From NCBI RefSeq assembly GCF_019710635.1, contig NZ_JAIFZS010000027.1, positions 1 to 64,000 of the forward strand: a stretch of 64,000 bases of DNA, in the 5' to 3' direction. The notes below the pieces were generated by a model. The model saw only the letters and a list, made by a program, of their open reading frames with translations, was not told the DNA's origin and searched no databases. Below are positions 1-9,865 of this stretch, in pieces; position 1 is the stretch's first letter, and each line of letters opens with the position of its first letter. The position numbers and the translations under genes are program-made. This DNA comes from Mycolicibacterium xanthum. Its GTDB lineage: Bacteria; Actinomycetota; Actinomycetes; Mycobacteriales; Mycobacteriaceae.

Positions 1-2140
1 GCTCGACCTCACTCGACTCTTCGGCCTCACCCCCGGATTCGGCGGGCTCAACGTCGACGTCCTCGCCGACGGCCTCGGTCTCGGCCACCGACTCCTCACC
101 GACGACCTCGGTCTCGGCCACCAACTCCTCACCGGCAGCCTCAACACCGGACTCAGCAGACTCGCCGTGGACGTCGCGCGCCCCGGCCTCATCCACCTCG
201 GCCTCGACGCCCTCAACCAGCGCCTCAGCCTCAGCTTCGCCCTCGACAGCCACCTCATGCACCACCGGGGCATCCGCGACAGCCTCAGCCACCTCGTCAC
301 CCTCAACCGAACCCACACCAGCCTCAGGCTCAGCAGACTCGATCACCTCAGCCCCGGATTCAGCGGGCCCAACCTCGACGCCCTCGCCGACGACCTCGGT
401 CTCGGCTGCCGACTCCTCACCGGCAGCCTCAACACCGGACTCAGCAGACTCGCCGTGGACGTCGCCCGCCCCGGCCTCATCCACCTCAGACTCGGCCTCG
501 ACGCCCTCAACCAGCGCCTCAGCCTCAGCTTCGCCCGCGACCGCCCCCGCATGCACCACCGGGGCCTCCGCGACAGCCGCAGCCACCTCGTCACCCTCCA
601 CCGAACCCACACCAGCCGCAGGCTCAGCAGACTCGCCGAGGACGTCGCCCGCCCCGGCCTCATCCGCCTCAGACTCGGCCTCGACGCCCTCAACCAGCGC
701 CTCGGCCTCAGCTTCGCCCGCGACCGCCCCCGCATGCACCACCGGGGCCTCCGCGACAGCCGCAGCCACCTCGTCACCCTCCACCGAACCCACACCAGCC
801 TCAGGCTCAGCAGACTCGATCACCTCAGCCTCGGGTTCAGCGGGCTCAACCTCGACGCCCTCGCCGACGACCTCGGTCTCGGCTACCGACTCCTCACCGG
901 CAGCCTCAACACCGGACTCATCAGGCGCGGCGAGGATGTCGCCCGTGTCAGCCTCTTCTGGCTTGGACTCCCCGCCCTCATCGCCGTCGGCCCCGGACTC
1001 AGCCTCGACATCGTCAACCAACCCCTCGGCCTCAGGCTCAGCCACCTCGGCACCGGCTACCTCAGACTCGGGCTCAGCCTCGGCTTCACCTGCCGCGTCG
1101 ACCTCGTCCTCGGGGCCGATGTCGGCGGTCAATGCCTCGGCCTGACCAGGCGGCGGCGCGTTCGGTTGGTCATCCGCCGCGGTAGCCTTGGCTGCGGCGA
1201 CGACGCCGACGCCCGATCCGACCGCGACCTCTTTGACGAAGTCCTCGACCTCGGTCTCTTCGTGTGCCTGGGTGGCCTGCTTGCCTTGCAGACTGGCTGG
1301 ATCTTCCCGCCCCTTGGGCGCCACCATGATGTAGACGATCGCGCCGATGAAGACGAACGTCGAGGTGAAGGTGTTGATGCGGATTCCCGCGATCATCTGC
1401 GCTTCATCGCTGCGCATCAGCTCGATCCAGAACCTACCCAGGCAATAGCCGGCGACATACATCGCGAAGAGCCGACCATGCCCGATCCGGAACCGGCGAT
1501 CGATGACGATCAGCGCCACGAAAACCAGCAGGTTCCACAGCAACTCGTACAGGAACGTCGGATGGACCACCCGCTCCAGCTGGCCCGTTGACACGCCGTT
1601 GAGTGCATCGATCTGGCCGCTGGCGTTCCGACGTTCGTAGATTTCCAGCCCCCACGGCAGCGTGGTGGCCCGACCGTAGAGCTCCTGGTTGAAGTAGTTG
1701 CCGATCCTGCCGATCGCCTGGGCCAGAATGATTCCCGGTGCGATCGCGTCGCCGAACGCCGGCAGCGGTATGCCGAGGCGCCGGCACCCGATCCACGCTC
1801 CGACACCGCCCAGCGCGACCGCACCCCAGATTCCGAGACCGCCGTCCCAGATTCTCAAGGCGCCCATGAAACCCGCGCCGCCCTCGCCGAAGTACTTCTT
1901 CCAGTCCGTCATCACGTGGTAAAGGCGCCCACCCAGCAGGCCGAAAAGCACGGCCCACAGGGCGACGTCGTAGATGACCCCGGGCTGCCCGCCCCGCGCT
2001 ATCCAGCGACGGTCACCGATCAGCAGCGCGGCGATGATCCCGGTGATGATGAACAGCGCGTAGGCACGAATCGGCAGGAAGCCAAGGTGCCAAACGCCCT
2101 GCGACGGACTCGGGATATACGCGAGAACCGTGGTCGTCAC
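1..2140 (-). CDS. lgt: Prolipoprotein diacylglyceryl transferase with very long acidic repeat tail (partial, runs off left edge)
   Basis: Lgt moves diacylglycerol from phosphatidylglycerol to the lipobox cysteine of prolipoproteins in the plasma membrane. The GTG start at 2140 overlaps the trpA stop as GTGA, so the two are probably translationally coupled. Residues 1-275 form the membrane enzyme; the family signature GRIGNYFNQELYG is at about 144-156. From about residue 277 (position 1312) to the window edge the frame stays open as an acidic, low-complexity tail rich in Glu, Ala, Val, Gly, Asp and Ser, in roughly 60-residue repeats. At least 713 codons are present and the stop lies outside the window. 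M. tuberculosis Lgt is about 468 residues and also has a C-terminal extension, so this is an exaggerated form of a mycobacterial trait. The tail should be cytoplasmic if the usual topology holds (inference). The enzyme assignment is secure; the tail's function is unknown. Confidence 0.95.
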   Translation of the reverse strand, partial: MTTTVLAYIPSPSQGVWHLGFLPIRAYALFIITGIIAALLIGDRRWIARGGQPGVIYDVALWAVLFGLLGGRLYHVMTDWKKYFGEGGAGFMGALRIWDGGLGIWGAVALGGVGAWIGCRRLGIPLPAFGDAIAPGIILAQAIGRIGNYFNQELYGRATTLPWGLEIYERRNASGQIDALNGVSTGQLERVVHPTFLYELLWNLLVFVALIVIDRRFRIGHGRLFAMYVAGYCLGRFWIELMRSDEAQMIAGIRINTFTSTFVFIGAIVYIMVAPKGREDPASLQGKQATQAHEETEVEDFVKEVAVGSGVGVVAAAKATAADDQPNAPPPGQAEALTADIGPEDEVDAAGEAEAEPESEVAGAEVAEPEAEGLVDDVEAESGADGDEGGESKPEEADTGDILAAPDESGVEAAGEESVAETEVVGEGVEVEPAEPEAEVIESAEPEAGVGSVEGDEVAAAVAEAPVVHAGAVAGEAEAEALVEGVEAESEADEAGAGDVLGESAEPAAGVGSVEGDEVAAAVAEAPVVHAGAVAGEAEAEALVEGVEAESEVDEAGAGDVHGESAESGVEAAGEESAAETEVVGEGVEVGPAESGAEVIESAEPEAGVGSVEGDEVAEAVADAPVVHEVAVEGEAEAEALVEGVEAEVDEAGARDVHGESAESGVEAAGEELVAETEVVGEESVAETEAVGEDVDVEPAESGGEAEESSEVE
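161..922 (-). repeat. In-frame long repeats coding the Lgt tail (60-61 codon unit, three copies, plus a 36-codon spacer unit)
   Basis: A unit of 180-183 bp starts at 161, 449 and 632; the last two copies are directly adjacent and nearly identical. A 108-bp unit (36 codons) follows the first copy (341-448) and the third (815-922), and a related version lies before position 160. All lengths are multiples of three, so the lgt frame is kept. The encoded peptide is acidic and almost every second or third codon is GAG, GCC or GTC. The pattern suggests growth by unequal recombination or slippage (inference), and the copy number is likely to vary between strains. Confidence 0.85.
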
Positions 2141-2925
2141 GCAGTGATCCTCTGCCGCACGCCGTCGGCGAGTTCTTCGGTCAGCGACCGCAACGCCGGG
2201 ATTCCGTCCTTCAGAGCCGAGACCAACGCGGAACCGACGATGACGCCGTCGGCGTAAGTGCCGATCTCGGCCGCCTGATCACGCGACCGCACACCCAGAC
2301 CCACACCCACCGGGATGTCGGAGACCTCTTTGACCCTGCGGACCAGTTCGGGCGCCGCATTGGACACCGCATCGCGCGCGCCGGTCACCCCCATCGTCGA
2401 CGCGGCGTAGACGAACCCGCGCGAGGCGCGCACGGTCATCGCCAGCCGCTCCGGCGTCGACGACGGCGCGACCAGGAAGATCCGGTCCAGGTCATGCGCC
2501 TCGGACGCGGCGAACCAGTCATCGGCCTCATCCGGGATCAGGTCCGGGGTGATCATCCCGAGCCCGCCCGCGGAGGCCAGGTCCCGGGCGAAGGTGTCGA
2601 CACCCTTGCGCAACACCGGGTTCCAATACGTCATCACGACGGCGCGGCCGCCGGCGTTGCTGATCGCCTCGACAGCGGTCAACGCGTCGCGCACCCGCAC
2701 CCCGCCACGCAGCGCCACCTCGGTGGCGGCGGCGATCGTGGGCCCGTCCATTCCCGGGTCGGAGTAGGCGATGCCGACCTCGATGACATCGCAGCCACCC
2801 TCGACGAGCGCCGTCATCGCCGAGATCGAGGTCTGGACATCGGGAAAGCCGGTGGGAAGATACCCGATCAGCGCCGAGCGTCCCTCGTCGCGGCACGATT
2901 CGAAGAGACCTGCCAGCCTGCTCAT
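2137..2925 (-). CDS. trpA: Tryptophan synthase alpha chain
   Basis: This 262-residue protein cleaves indole-3-glycerol phosphate to indole and glyceraldehyde 3-phosphate, and indole passes to TrpB in the alpha2-beta2 complex. The catalytic acids are visible as Glu49 (DVIEVG) and Asp60 (PGMDGP). The loop before Asp60 reads IAYSDP rather than the more common IPFSDP. Near the C-terminus there is a phosphate-binding VGLGVRS segment. The ATG start overlaps the trpB stop (ATGA at 2922-2925), and the stop overlaps the lgt GTG. Length and order match the mycobacterial trpC-trpB-trpA-lgt arrangement. Confidence 0.98.
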   Translation of the reverse strand: MSRLAGLFESCRDEGRSALIGYLPTGFPDVQTSISAMTALVEGGCDVIEVGIAYSDPGMDGPTIAAATEVALRGGVRVRDALTAVEAISNAGGRAVVMTYWNPVLRKGVDTFARDLASAGGLGMITPDLIPDEADDWFAASEAHDLDRIFLVAPSSTPERLAMTVRASRGFVYAASTMGVTGARDAVSNAAPELVRRVKEVSDIPVGVGLGVRSRDQAAEIGTYADGVIVGSALVSALKDGIPALRSLTEELADGVRQRITA

Positions 2926-4184
2926 TTCGCGTCACCATCCAGCAGGCCGAACCACTTCGCGGCCGTCTCCACGTCCTTGTCGCCGCGTCCCGACACATTC
3001 ACCACGATGATCGATCCGGGGCCGAGTTCGGGCCCCAGCTGCACCGCGCCGGCCACTGCGTGCGCCGACTCGATCGCCGGAATGATCCCCTCCGTGCGGC
3101 TGAGCAACGAGAACGCATCCATGGCCTCGGTGTCGGTGATCGGTTCGTAGCGCGCCCGCCCGATGTCCTTGAGCAATGCATGCTCCGGACCGACGCCGGG
3201 ATAGTCCAAACCGGCTGAGATGGAATGCGATTCGATGGTCTGTCCGTCGTCGTCCTGCAGCAGGTATGAGAAGGACCCCTGGAACGCGCCGGGTGATCCA
3301 CCGGTGAAGGTCGCGGCATGCCTGCCGGTCTCGACTCCGTCGCCGGCGGCCTCGTAGCCCACCAGGCGCACACCCGGGTCGTCGATGAAGGCATGGAAGA
3401 TACCGATGGCGTTGGAGCCCCCGCCGACGCACGCGACGACCGCGTCGGGAAGCCGGCCGGCCTGATCGAGGATCTGCGCGCGGGCCTCCAACCCGATCAC
3501 CCGCTGGAAGTCGCGCACCATCATCGGGAACGGGTGCGGGCCCGCCGCGGTGCCGAAGCAGTAGTAGGTGTCGTCGGCATTGGTGACCCAGTCCCGGAAC
3601 GTCTCGTTGATGGCGTCCTTCAGCGTCTTGGAGCCGGACTCGACCGGGACGACGGTCGCTCCGAGCAGCCGCATCCGGGCCACGTTGAGCGCCTGGCGCG
3701 CGGTGTCCACCGCGCCCATGTAGATCACACACTCCAGCCCGAGCAGCGCGCACGCGGTCGCCGTCGCCACGCCGTGCTGGCCCGCGCCGGTCTCCGCGAT
3801 GACCCTGGTCTTGCCCATCTGACGCGCCAGCAGGGCCTGGCCGAGCACGTTGTTGATCTTGTGAGATCCGGTGTGGTTGAGGTCTTCTCGCTTCAGGAAG
3901 ATCCGCGCACCACCGGCGTGCTCGCTGAGCCGCTCCGCCTCGTACAGCGGCGACGGCCGCCCGGTGTAGTGCCGCTGCAGCCGGTCCAGTTCGTCGAGGT
4001 AGGCCTGGTCTCCGCGGGCCTTCTCATAGGCGGCGGTGACCTCCTCGATGACGGCCATCAGCGCCTCGGGCACCAGCCTGCCGCCGTACGCGCCGAAGTG
4101 GCCGCGGACGTCCGGGTCGTGCGTGGTGGGCTCGGCGACCGCAGCGCTGGCGCGCGGCAGATCGGGCCCGGCGATTCCAGCCAC
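2922..4184 (-). CDS. trpB: Tryptophan synthase beta chain
   Basis: TrpB condenses indole with serine to give tryptophan, using PLP. The PLP lysine is Lys109 in HTGSHKINN, and the phosphate-binding loop VGGGSNAIG lies near residue 250. The protein has 420 residues, close to the mycobacterial norm. The GTG start follows the trpC TAA directly (TAAGTG at 4187-4182), so reinitiation is likely. No strong Shine-Dalgarno is visible, which fits coupled translation. The first 20 or so residues are a variable Ala/Pro-rich leader; a later start in that stretch cannot be excluded. It overlaps trpA by 4 bp. Confidence 0.98.
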   Translation of the reverse strand: MAGIAGPDLPRASAAVAEPTTHDPDVRGHFGAYGGRLVPEALMAVIEEVTAAYEKARGDQAYLDELDRLQRHYTGRPSPLYEAERLSEHAGGARIFLKREDLNHTGSHKINNVLGQALLARQMGKTRVIAETGAGQHGVATATACALLGLECVIYMGAVDTARQALNVARMRLLGATVVPVESGSKTLKDAINETFRDWVTNADDTYYCFGTAAGPHPFPMMVRDFQRVIGLEARAQILDQAGRLPDAVVACVGGGSNAIGIFHAFIDDPGVRLVGYEAAGDGVETGRHAATFTGGSPGAFQGSFSYLLQDDDGQTIESHSISAGLDYPGVGPEHALLKDIGRARYEPITDTEAMDAFSLLSRTEGIIPAIESAHAVAGAVQLGPELGPGSIIVVNVSGRGDKDVETAAKWFGLLDGDAK

Positions 4185-5003
4185 TTAACGAGCGGGTTTC
4201 GGGCACGACGGATGCGTGCCGGCGGTGACGAGGTCGGCGACGGCGCTGCGCGGGTCACCGCTGGTGACCAGACCTTCACCGACGAGCACCGCGTCGGCAC
4301 CCGCACCGGCGTACGCCAGCAGGTCGGCGGTGCCCCGCACCCCGGACTCGGCGACCCGGATGACATTGCTGGGCAGACCCGGCGCGATTCGCCCGAAGCA
4401 GTCCCGATCGACCTCGAGCGTCTTGAGGTCGCGCGCGTTGACGCCGATGACCGAGGCGCCGGCCTGCAGGGCACGGTCCGCCTCCTCCTCGGTGTGCACC
4501 TCGACCAGTGCGGTCATGCCCAGTGACTCGGTGCGCTCCAGCAGCGACACCAGGACCGGCTGTTCGAGCGCGGCGACGATCAGCAGCAGCATGTCCGCGC
4601 CGTGCGCGCGAGCCTCGTGGATCTGGTAGGGGCGGACGATGAAATCCTTGCGCAGCACGGGAATCGAGACCGCGGCGCGGACGGCATCCAGGTCGTCCAG
4701 GGAACCGTTGAACCGCCGCTGCTCGGTCAGCACGCTGATGACCCGCGCGCCACCGTCCTGATAGGCCTGCGACAGCTCGGCGGGGTCGGCGATCTGCGCA
4801 AGCTCACCGCGCGACGGTGAGGCCCGTTTCACCTCGGCGATGACGCCGATCCCCGGTGCCCGCAGCGCGGCCATCACGTCCAGGGGCGCAGGTGCGCGCT
4901 GGGCCCGCTCCTTCACCTCGGCCAGACTGACGACGGCCTCACGTGCGGCAACGTCGGCACGGACTCCCTCGAGAATGGAGTCGAGCACGGTCGCCGAACC
5001 CAT
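4185..5003 (-). CDS. trpC: Indole-3-glycerol phosphate synthase
   Basis: The enzyme closes the indole ring from carboxyphenylamino-deoxyribulose phosphate, the step before tryptophan synthase. The beta-alpha barrel begins with the substrate-binding segment [10 protein letters not shown], with Glu57 and Lys59 at the expected places. The frame is open 22 codons further upstream, but the ATG at 5003 is preferred: a good purine-rich ribosome site (AAAGGGAA) lies about 9 bases before it, the product is then 272 residues like the M. tuberculosis enzyme, and the upstream residues look non-conserved. A 72-bp gap separates it from the membrane gene upstream. Confidence 0.97.
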   Translation of the reverse strand: MGSATVLDSILEGVRADVAAREAVVSLAEVKERAQRAPAPLDVMAALRAPGIGVIAEVKRASPSRGELAQIADPAELSQAYQDGGARVISVLTEQRRFNGSLDDLDAVRAAVSIPVLRKDFIVRPYQIHEARAHGADMLLLIVAALEQPVLVSLLERTESLGMTALVEVHTEEEADRALQAGASVIGVNARDLKTLEVDRDCFGRIAPGLPSNVIRVAESGVRGTADLLAYAGAGADAVLVGEGLVTSGDPRSAVADLVTAGTHPSCPKPAR

Positions 5004-5075
5004 AGGTGTCGTTTCCCTTTCGCTGAAGGCCGTTTGGTACTTAACGAAGGGTAGTCGCCACCGCGCCACGATCGC

Positions 5076-5669
5076 TCACCGCCCCTGGTTGTCCGGATCG
5101 GCTGGGTCCCGGGTGGGATCGGCCCCCTCGTCGAGCGCGTCCCAGATCATCCGCTCCGACATCGTCGCCGCAGGCTGGTCGGGGCTTGGGGCCGGACGAC
5201 GGCGGTAGCGCGCGGTCTCGTGGTGCGGGCGCGCGGCCGATCGCATGAGCAGCACGGACCCGGCCAGCGACAGCACGCCGGCGACCAGGGTCAGGATCGC
5301 CCCGCCGTAGTGCCGTTCGGTACCCAGCAGATCCGCCACGGGAACGTCGGCCAGCCGGGCGGCGCGCACCGCCACGTCGACGACCACCCACAGGCTGATC
5401 GCCAGATAGCCCATCGCCGCGCTCGCCGCCGCGACCAGCACCGCCAGGACGCGCAGCGCCCAGCCGCGTACCGCCAGGGCGGCCGCCGCGGCCGCCAGCA
5501 CCACCAGGGCCAGCGGGATCAGCGCCGTCGACCAGGCCGAACCGCTCAGCTCCGAGGTCTTCGGGTGCCCGAGCCCGTCGAACGAGCCGACCTGCACCCA
5601 GGTCATCCGCGACGCCGCCCACAGCGCCGCCGCCGCGAGTACCAACAGCAGCTGCGCGACCCTGGTCAC
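5076..5669 (-). CDS. Trp-region conserved membrane protein (TIGR02234 type, Rv1610-like)
   Basis: This 197-residue protein has about four predicted membrane helices. One is at the very N-terminus; others cover roughly residues 45-70, 75-100 and 125-150. A hydrophilic, Pro/Arg-rich C-terminal tail follows. It sits between trpE and trpC, as in other mycobacteria and related actinobacteria, and is known only as a Trp-biosynthesis-associated membrane family of unknown activity. The GTG start at 5669 overlaps the trpE stop as GTGA; the frame continues upstream inside trpE, but only as arginine-rich shadow sequence. A role in tryptophan or anthranilate transport or sensing is possible but unproven. 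Confidence 0.9.
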   Translation of the reverse strand: MTRVAQLLLVLAAAALWAASRMTWVQVGSFDGLGHPKTSELSGSAWSTALIPLALVVLAAAAAALAVRGWALRVLAVLVAAASAAMGYLAISLWVVVDVAVRAARLADVPVADLLGTERHYGGAILTLVAGVLSLAGSVLLMRSAARPHHETARYRRRPAPSPDQPAATMSERMIWDALDEGADPTRDPADPDNQGR

Positions 5670-7189
5670 GGTTCGCTCAGCGTCTCGGCTGCCGCGATGG
5701 CGCCCAGCACGGCGCGGGCCTTGTTGGTGGCCTCGTTGTACTCGTACGGGCCGTTGGAATCGGCGACGACACCCCCACCGGCCTGCACATAGGCGGTGCC
5801 GTTGCGCATCAACGCGGTGCGGATGGCGATGGCGAAGTCGGCGTTGCCGGCGAAGTCCAGGTAGCCGAGCACCCCGCCGTAGAGGCCGCGGCGGGTCTTC
5901 TCCACCTCCTCGATCAGCTCCATCGCCCGCACCTTCGGCGCCCCCGACAACGTCCCGGCCGGGAAGCACGCCGTCACCGCGTCCAGCGCGGTCTTGCCGT
6001 CGGCGAGCATGCCGGTCACCGTCGACACCAGGTGCATGACGTGGCTGTAGCGCTCGATGTGGCTGTAGTCCTCGACCCGGACGGTGCCGGGCCGGCAGAC
6101 CCGGCCCAGATCGTTGCGGCCGAGGTCGACGAGCATCAGGTGCTCGGCGCGTTCCTTCTCGTCGGAGAGCAGCTCCTTCTCCAGGAGCAGGTCCTCCTCC
6201 TCGGTGTCGCCCCGCCAGCGGGTCCCGGCGATCGGGTGGGTGGTGGCGCGGCCGTCGGAGACGGTGACCAGCGCCTCCGGGCTGGACCCGACGATGGAGA
6301 AGTCCAGCCCGCCGTTCTCGTCGGGCACGTTGAGCAGGTACATGTACGGGCTCGGGTTGGACACCCGCAGCATCCGGTAGACGTCAAGCGGGTCTGCCGG
6401 GGTCGTCATCTCGAACCGCTGCGACGGCACGACCTGGAAGGCCTCCCCCGCCTCGATGTCGCCGACCAGCTTGTCGACGATCGCGGTGTACTCCTCCACG
6501 CTGCGTTGCGCACGGTAGGTCGGCGCGGGCCTGCCGAACGTCGCGACCGTGGATTTCAGCGGCTCGGCCAGCGCGGTGGTCATCACGTCGAGACGGGCGA
6601 CCGCGTCGTCATAGGCCCAGTCGACCCGCTCCTCGGTGCCGTTCCAGTTCACCGCGTTGGCGATCAGCGTGATGGTGCCCTCGTGGTGGTCGACCGCGGC
6701 GATGTCGGTGGCCAGCAGCATCATCATCTCGGGCAGGCCGAGATCGTCGACGGCCGACTCGGGCAGCCGCTCCAGCCGGCGCACCATGTCGTAGGCGAAA
6801 TAGCCCACCAGCCCGGAGGACAACGGCGGCAGCCCCGGCAGCGGCGCGGTCTCCAACAGCGCCAGGGTGGCGCGCAGCGCCTGCAACGGGTCACCGCCGG
6901 CGGGCGCGTCCTGCGGAATGGCACCGAGCCACACCGCATGGCCGTCGCGGACGGTCAGCGCGGACGGCGCGCCGGCGCCGATGAACGACCAGCGTGACCA
7001 CGACCGACCGTTCTCAGCGGATTCCAGCAGAAACGTTCCCGGCCGGTTCGCGGCGAGCTTGCGGTACGCCGACAGCGGCGTCTCGCTGTCCGCGAGCACC
7101 TTGCGGGTCACCGGCACCACCCGGTGCTCGGCGGCCAGCGCCCGGAAGTCCTCACGCGACGTCGTCGCGAGGTTGGCGGTGGATTGCAC
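5666..7189 (-). CDS. trpE: Anthranilate synthase component I
   Basis: TrpE converts chorismate and ammonia (delivered by TrpG, not in this window) to anthranilate. The protein has 507 residues. The tryptophan feedback-site motif LLES is at 54-57, and the chorismate-binding C-terminal region includes [13 protein letters not shown] around residue 410. The GTG start at 7189 has a good GGAGG about 10 bases upstream. It heads the trp-lgt gene run. Only 32 bp separate it from the divergent peroxiredoxin gene, so there is no room for a classical attenuator leader. It is translationally joined to the next gene by GTGA. Confidence 0.98.
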   Translation of the reverse strand: MQSTANLATTSREDFRALAAEHRVVPVTRKVLADSETPLSAYRKLAANRPGTFLLESAENGRSWSRWSFIGAGAPSALTVRDGHAVWLGAIPQDAPAGGDPLQALRATLALLETAPLPGLPPLSSGLVGYFAYDMVRRLERLPESAVDDLGLPEMMMLLATDIAAVDHHEGTITLIANAVNWNGTEERVDWAYDDAVARLDVMTTALAEPLKSTVATFGRPAPTYRAQRSVEEYTAIVDKLVGDIEAGEAFQVVPSQRFEMTTPADPLDVYRMLRVSNPSPYMYLLNVPDENGGLDFSIVGSSPEALVTVSDGRATTHPIAGTRWRGDTEEEDLLLEKELLSDEKERAEHLMLVDLGRNDLGRVCRPGTVRVEDYSHIERYSHVMHLVSTVTGMLADGKTALDAVTACFPAGTLSGAPKVRAMELIEEVEKTRRGLYGGVLGYLDFAGNADFAIAIRTALMRNGTAYVQAGGGVVADSNGPYEYNEATNKARAVLGAIAAAETLSEP

Positions 7190-7221
7190 CCCGTCATCCT
7201 CCCAGACGTACCGTGGTGCTC

Positions 7222-7695
7222 ATGAACAGCATCAAGCAGGGCGACCGGGTGGCCGAGTTCGAGCTCCCGGACCATACCGGGGCGCCCCGGACGCTGACCG
7301 GGCTGCTCGCCGACGGGCCGATCGTGCTGTTCTTCTATCCGGCGGCGATGACCCCCGGCTGCACCAAGGAGGCCTGCCACTTCCGGGACCTGGCGGCCGA
7401 GTTCGCGGCCGTCGGCGCGAGCCGAGTGGGCATCAGCGCCGACCCGGTCGACAAGCAGACGCAGTTCGCTGACCAGCAGAGGTTCGACTACCCGCTGCTG
7501 TCGGACGCGGACGGTGTGGTGGCCGCCCGGTTCGGGGTCAAGCGGGGCCTGCTGGGCAAGTTCATGCCGGTGAAGCGCGTGACGTTCGTCATCGACACCG
7601 ACCGCACCGTGCTCGCGGTCATCGCCAGCGAGCTCAACATGGACACCCACGCCGACAAGGCGCTCGAGGTGCTGCGCCGGCGCCGGTCGGCGTAG
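7222..7695 (+). CDS. bcpB: Thiol peroxidase of the BCP/PrxQ family
   Basis: This 157-residue peroxiredoxin should reduce hydrogen peroxide and organic hydroperoxides with electrons from thioredoxin. The peroxidatic Cys47 lies in TPGCTKEAC, and the resolving Cys52 is five residues later, the classic PrxQ alpha-2 helix arrangement. Its position divergent from trpE is the same as that of Rv1608c (bcpB). Longer upstream reading is possible but the family starts here. A TANNNT-type -10 element (TACCGT, 7209-7214) ends seven bases before the ATG, so the mRNA is probably leaderless. Confidence 0.93.
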   Translation: MNSIKQGDRVAEFELPDHTGAPRTLTGLLADGPIVLFFYPAAMTPGCTKEACHFRDLAAEFAAVGASRVGISADPVDKQTQFADQQRFDYPLLSDADGVVAARFGVKRGLLGKFMPVKRVTFVIDTDRTVLAVIASELNMDTHADKALEVLRRRRSA

Positions 7696-7730
7696 GCCTC
7701 CAGGAGGTCAGCCGGAGTCACCGACCGGTT

Positions 7731-8726
7731 CTACGACGCCTGCAAGTAGGTCCGCAGGTGATCAAGCATGCTCGCTCGGAACCTTTGCATCGACGGGGCT
7801 TTCGGGGCGAGGCCGTCTGCTGCGTGGTACATGCCCGGCACCGTCACCAGTTCGCACGGCACCCCTGCCGCCCGCAGCCGCCCGGCATAGGCCACATCTT
7901 CGTCGTACAGCAGATCCAGATCACCCACTCCGATCCAGGCGGGTGCGAGACCCTCGAGTTGTTCTCGCCGCGCGGGCACGGCGTATTCCGGCGCGTCGGA
8001 CATCCGCGGCTCCCGACCGAGATAGGACGTCCAGCCAAACCGGCTCGATGCCGGGGTCCACATGAACCGGCCGCGGCCGGCGTGGTCGGCGCGCAACACG
8101 GTGCGATCGTCGAGCATCGGATACACGAGGACCTGCGCCCGCAGGCTGATCCCTTCGTCGTGACTTCGTTGCGCCACCGCGGCCGACAGTCCGCCACCCG
8201 CACTTGCGCCACCGACCGCGACACGGCCCGGGTCTATACCGAGTTCGTCAGCGTGATCTCGCATCCACCGCAGCGTCGCCATGCAGTCGTCCAAGGCCGC
8301 CGGATACGGGTGTTCTGGGGCCAGGCGGTAGTCCGGGGAGACCACCACGGCACCGATCTCGCATGCGATGGGACCGGTCAGGAACCCTTCGAACTGGGGG
8401 GAGCCGAGGACATATCCACCGCCGTGGATCCAGAGCACCGCGGGGCGCGGGGATCCGCCATCGTGCGTGGTCGTCACGACCACCCGAAGCCCCCCATCGC
8501 CGACGAAGCGTTCGGCCGTCTCGACCTCGCAGCCCGAGGGGGTCGTCAGCCTGGCGACGAACCGATTCACACGCAGAATGCGCGCGTTGCCCGGAGGGGT
8601 TACGAACGGCAGGACGGCGCGGCGCAACTCGGGGCTCACGGCCGCGAGGTCTTCGCGCGCGGACATGTAGCGACGGATCGCAATTCCTGCCGTCGCCAGA
8701 CCCGCGAGGGCCGCCAGTCTCCTCAC
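7731..8726 (-). CDS. Alpha/beta hydrolase, hormone-sensitive lipase-type esterase
   Basis: This 331-residue protein shows the full HSL (family IV) esterase set: oxyanion motif HGGG at 101-104, nucleophile Ser175 in GGASAGG, catalytic Asp271 in the DLLYDE segment, and His301 in GMYHAA. A hydrophobic stretch at the N-terminus (about residues 3-18) may anchor it in the membrane or act as a signal. It probably hydrolyses short-chain esters; the natural substrate is unknown. The GTG start lies only 9 bp after the hisI stop on the same strand, so it may be co-transcribed with the his operon. M. tuberculosis has chaA near this place instead, so this is a lineage difference. Confidence 0.9.
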   Translation of the reverse strand: MRRLAALAGLATAGIAIRRYMSAREDLAAVSPELRRAVLPFVTPPGNARILRVNRFVARLTTPSGCEVETAERFVGDGGLRVVVTTTHDGGSPRPAVLWIHGGGYVLGSPQFEGFLTGPIACEIGAVVVSPDYRLAPEHPYPAALDDCMATLRWMRDHADELGIDPGRVAVGGASAGGGLSAAVAQRSHDEGISLRAQVLVYPMLDDRTVLRADHAGRGRFMWTPASSRFGWTSYLGREPRMSDAPEYAVPARREQLEGLAPAWIGVGDLDLLYDEDVAYAGRLRAAGVPCELVTVPGMYHAADGLAPKAPSMQRFRASMLDHLRTYLQAS

Positions 8727-8735
8727 TCGGGCAGC

Positions 8736-9083
8736 TTAAGCCTCATCGCCCAGCAGCAGGTCGGCATCGAAGCAGGTGTGATCGCCGGTGTGGCAGGCGC
8801 CGCCGACCTGATCGACCTCGAGCAGCACGGTGTCGCCGTCGCAGTCCAGCCGCACCGAGTGCACATGCTGGGTGTGCCCCGACGTCGCACCCTTGACCCA
8901 CTGCTCACCGCGGGAGCGCGAGAAGTACGTCGCCTCACGGGTTTCCAACGTGCGCGCCAACGCGTCGTCGTCCATCCACGCGACCATCAGCACCTGACCG
9001 GTGCCGCGCTCCTGCACCACCGCGGCGAACAGGCCGTCGGCGTTGCGCTTCAGACGTGCCCCGATCGCCGGATCCAGCGTCAT
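8736..9083 (-). CDS. hisI: Phosphoribosyl-AMP cyclohydrolase
   Basis: HisI opens the adenine ring of phosphoribosyl-AMP, the third step of histidine synthesis. The protein is 115 residues, a stand-alone cyclohydrolase without the HisE pyrophosphohydrolase domain, as is usual in mycobacteria. The metal-binding region is visible as DCDGD and the [10 protein letters not shown] segment near the C-terminus. The ATG at 9083 overlaps the hisF stop as ATGA. It is the last his gene of the run. Confidence 0.97.
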   Translation of the reverse strand: MTLDPAIGARLKRNADGLFAAVVQERGTGQVLMVAWMDDDALARTLETREATYFSRSRGEQWVKGATSGHTQHVHSVRLDCDGDTVLLEVDQVGGACHTGDHTCFDADLLLGDEA

Positions 9084-9865
9084 CGCACCGTGATCCCCTC
9101 GGCCTTCATCGCCGCCTTCACCTGCCCGATGGTCAGCTCCCGGAAGTGGAACACGCTGGCCGCGAGCACCGCATCCGCCCCGGCCGCCACCGCAGGCGCG
9201 AAATGCTCCACCGCGCCCGCGCCGCCGCTGGCGATCACCGGCACCGACACCGCACCCCGCACCGCACGCAGCATCGGCAGGTCGAAACCGGCCTTGGTGC
9301 CATCGGCGTCCATCGAGTTCAGCAGGATCTCCCCGACCCCGAGCTCGGCGCCCTGCACCGCCCAGTCGACGGCGTCGATGCCGGTGCCCCGGCGACCGCC
9401 ATGGGTGGTGACCTCCCAGCCCGACGGGGTCGGCGCGGAACCCGCCGGAACGGTGCGGGCGTCGACGGACAACACGATGCACTGCGACCCGAACTGACGC
9501 GAAAGCTCCGAGAGCAGGTCGGGCCGCGCGATCGCCGCGGTGTTGACCGACACCTTGTCCGCGCCGGCGCGCAACAGCGCGTCCACGTCGCCCACCGAAC
9601 GCACACCGCCGCCGACGGTCAACGGGATGAACACCTGCTCGGCGGTGCGCCGGACCACGTCGAGCATGGTGGCGCGGCCCGACGAGGACGCCGTCACGTC
9701 CAGGAACGTCAGCTCGTCGGCGCCCTCGGCGTCGTAGGCGGCCGCCAGTTCGACGGGATCGCCCGCGTCGCGGAGGTTCTCGAAGTTGACGCCCTTGACC
9801 ACCCGGCCGGCGTCGACGTCCAGGCACGGGATGACGCGGGTCGCCACGTCGCTGGCGGATTTCAC
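9080..9865 (-). CDS. hisF: Imidazole glycerol phosphate synthase, cyclase subunit
   Basis: HisF takes ammonia from HisH and converts PRFAR to imidazole glycerol phosphate and AICAR. The 261-residue barrel has the N-terminal catalytic Asp in PCLDVD, the second catalytic Asp in the NSMDADGT segment, and phosphate loops VGGGVRS and IASGGAG. The GTG start at 9865 overlaps the impA stop as GTGA. The reading frame continues upstream, but only as shadow of impA. Its partner HisH is encoded three genes upstream in the same run. Confidence 0.98.
   Translation of the reverse strand: MKSASDVATRVIPCLDVDAGRVVKGVNFENLRDAGDPVELAAAYDAEGADELTFLDVTASSSGRATMLDVVRRTAEQVFIPLTVGGGVRSVGDVDALLRAGADKVSVNTAAIARPDLLSELSRQFGSQCIVLSVDARTVPAGSAPTPSGWEVTTHGGRRGTGIDAVDWAVQGAELGVGEILLNSMDADGTKAGFDLPMLRAVRGAVSVPVIASGGAGAVEHFAPAVAAGADAVLAASVFHFRELTIGQVKAAMKAEGITVR

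Noticed and set aside
167..1591. Long open frame on the plus strand (474 codons) opposite the Lgt tail
   Set aside because: It is the exact antisense register of the repeat tail; the tail's GAG/GCC/GTC codons read as CTC/GGC/GAC, so stops cannot arise. The lgt frame has the family domain and start; the plus frame has none.
5004..5069. 22-codon N-terminal extension of trpC
   Set aside because: The ATG at 5003 has a good ribosome site and gives the family length; the extension does not resemble TrpC.
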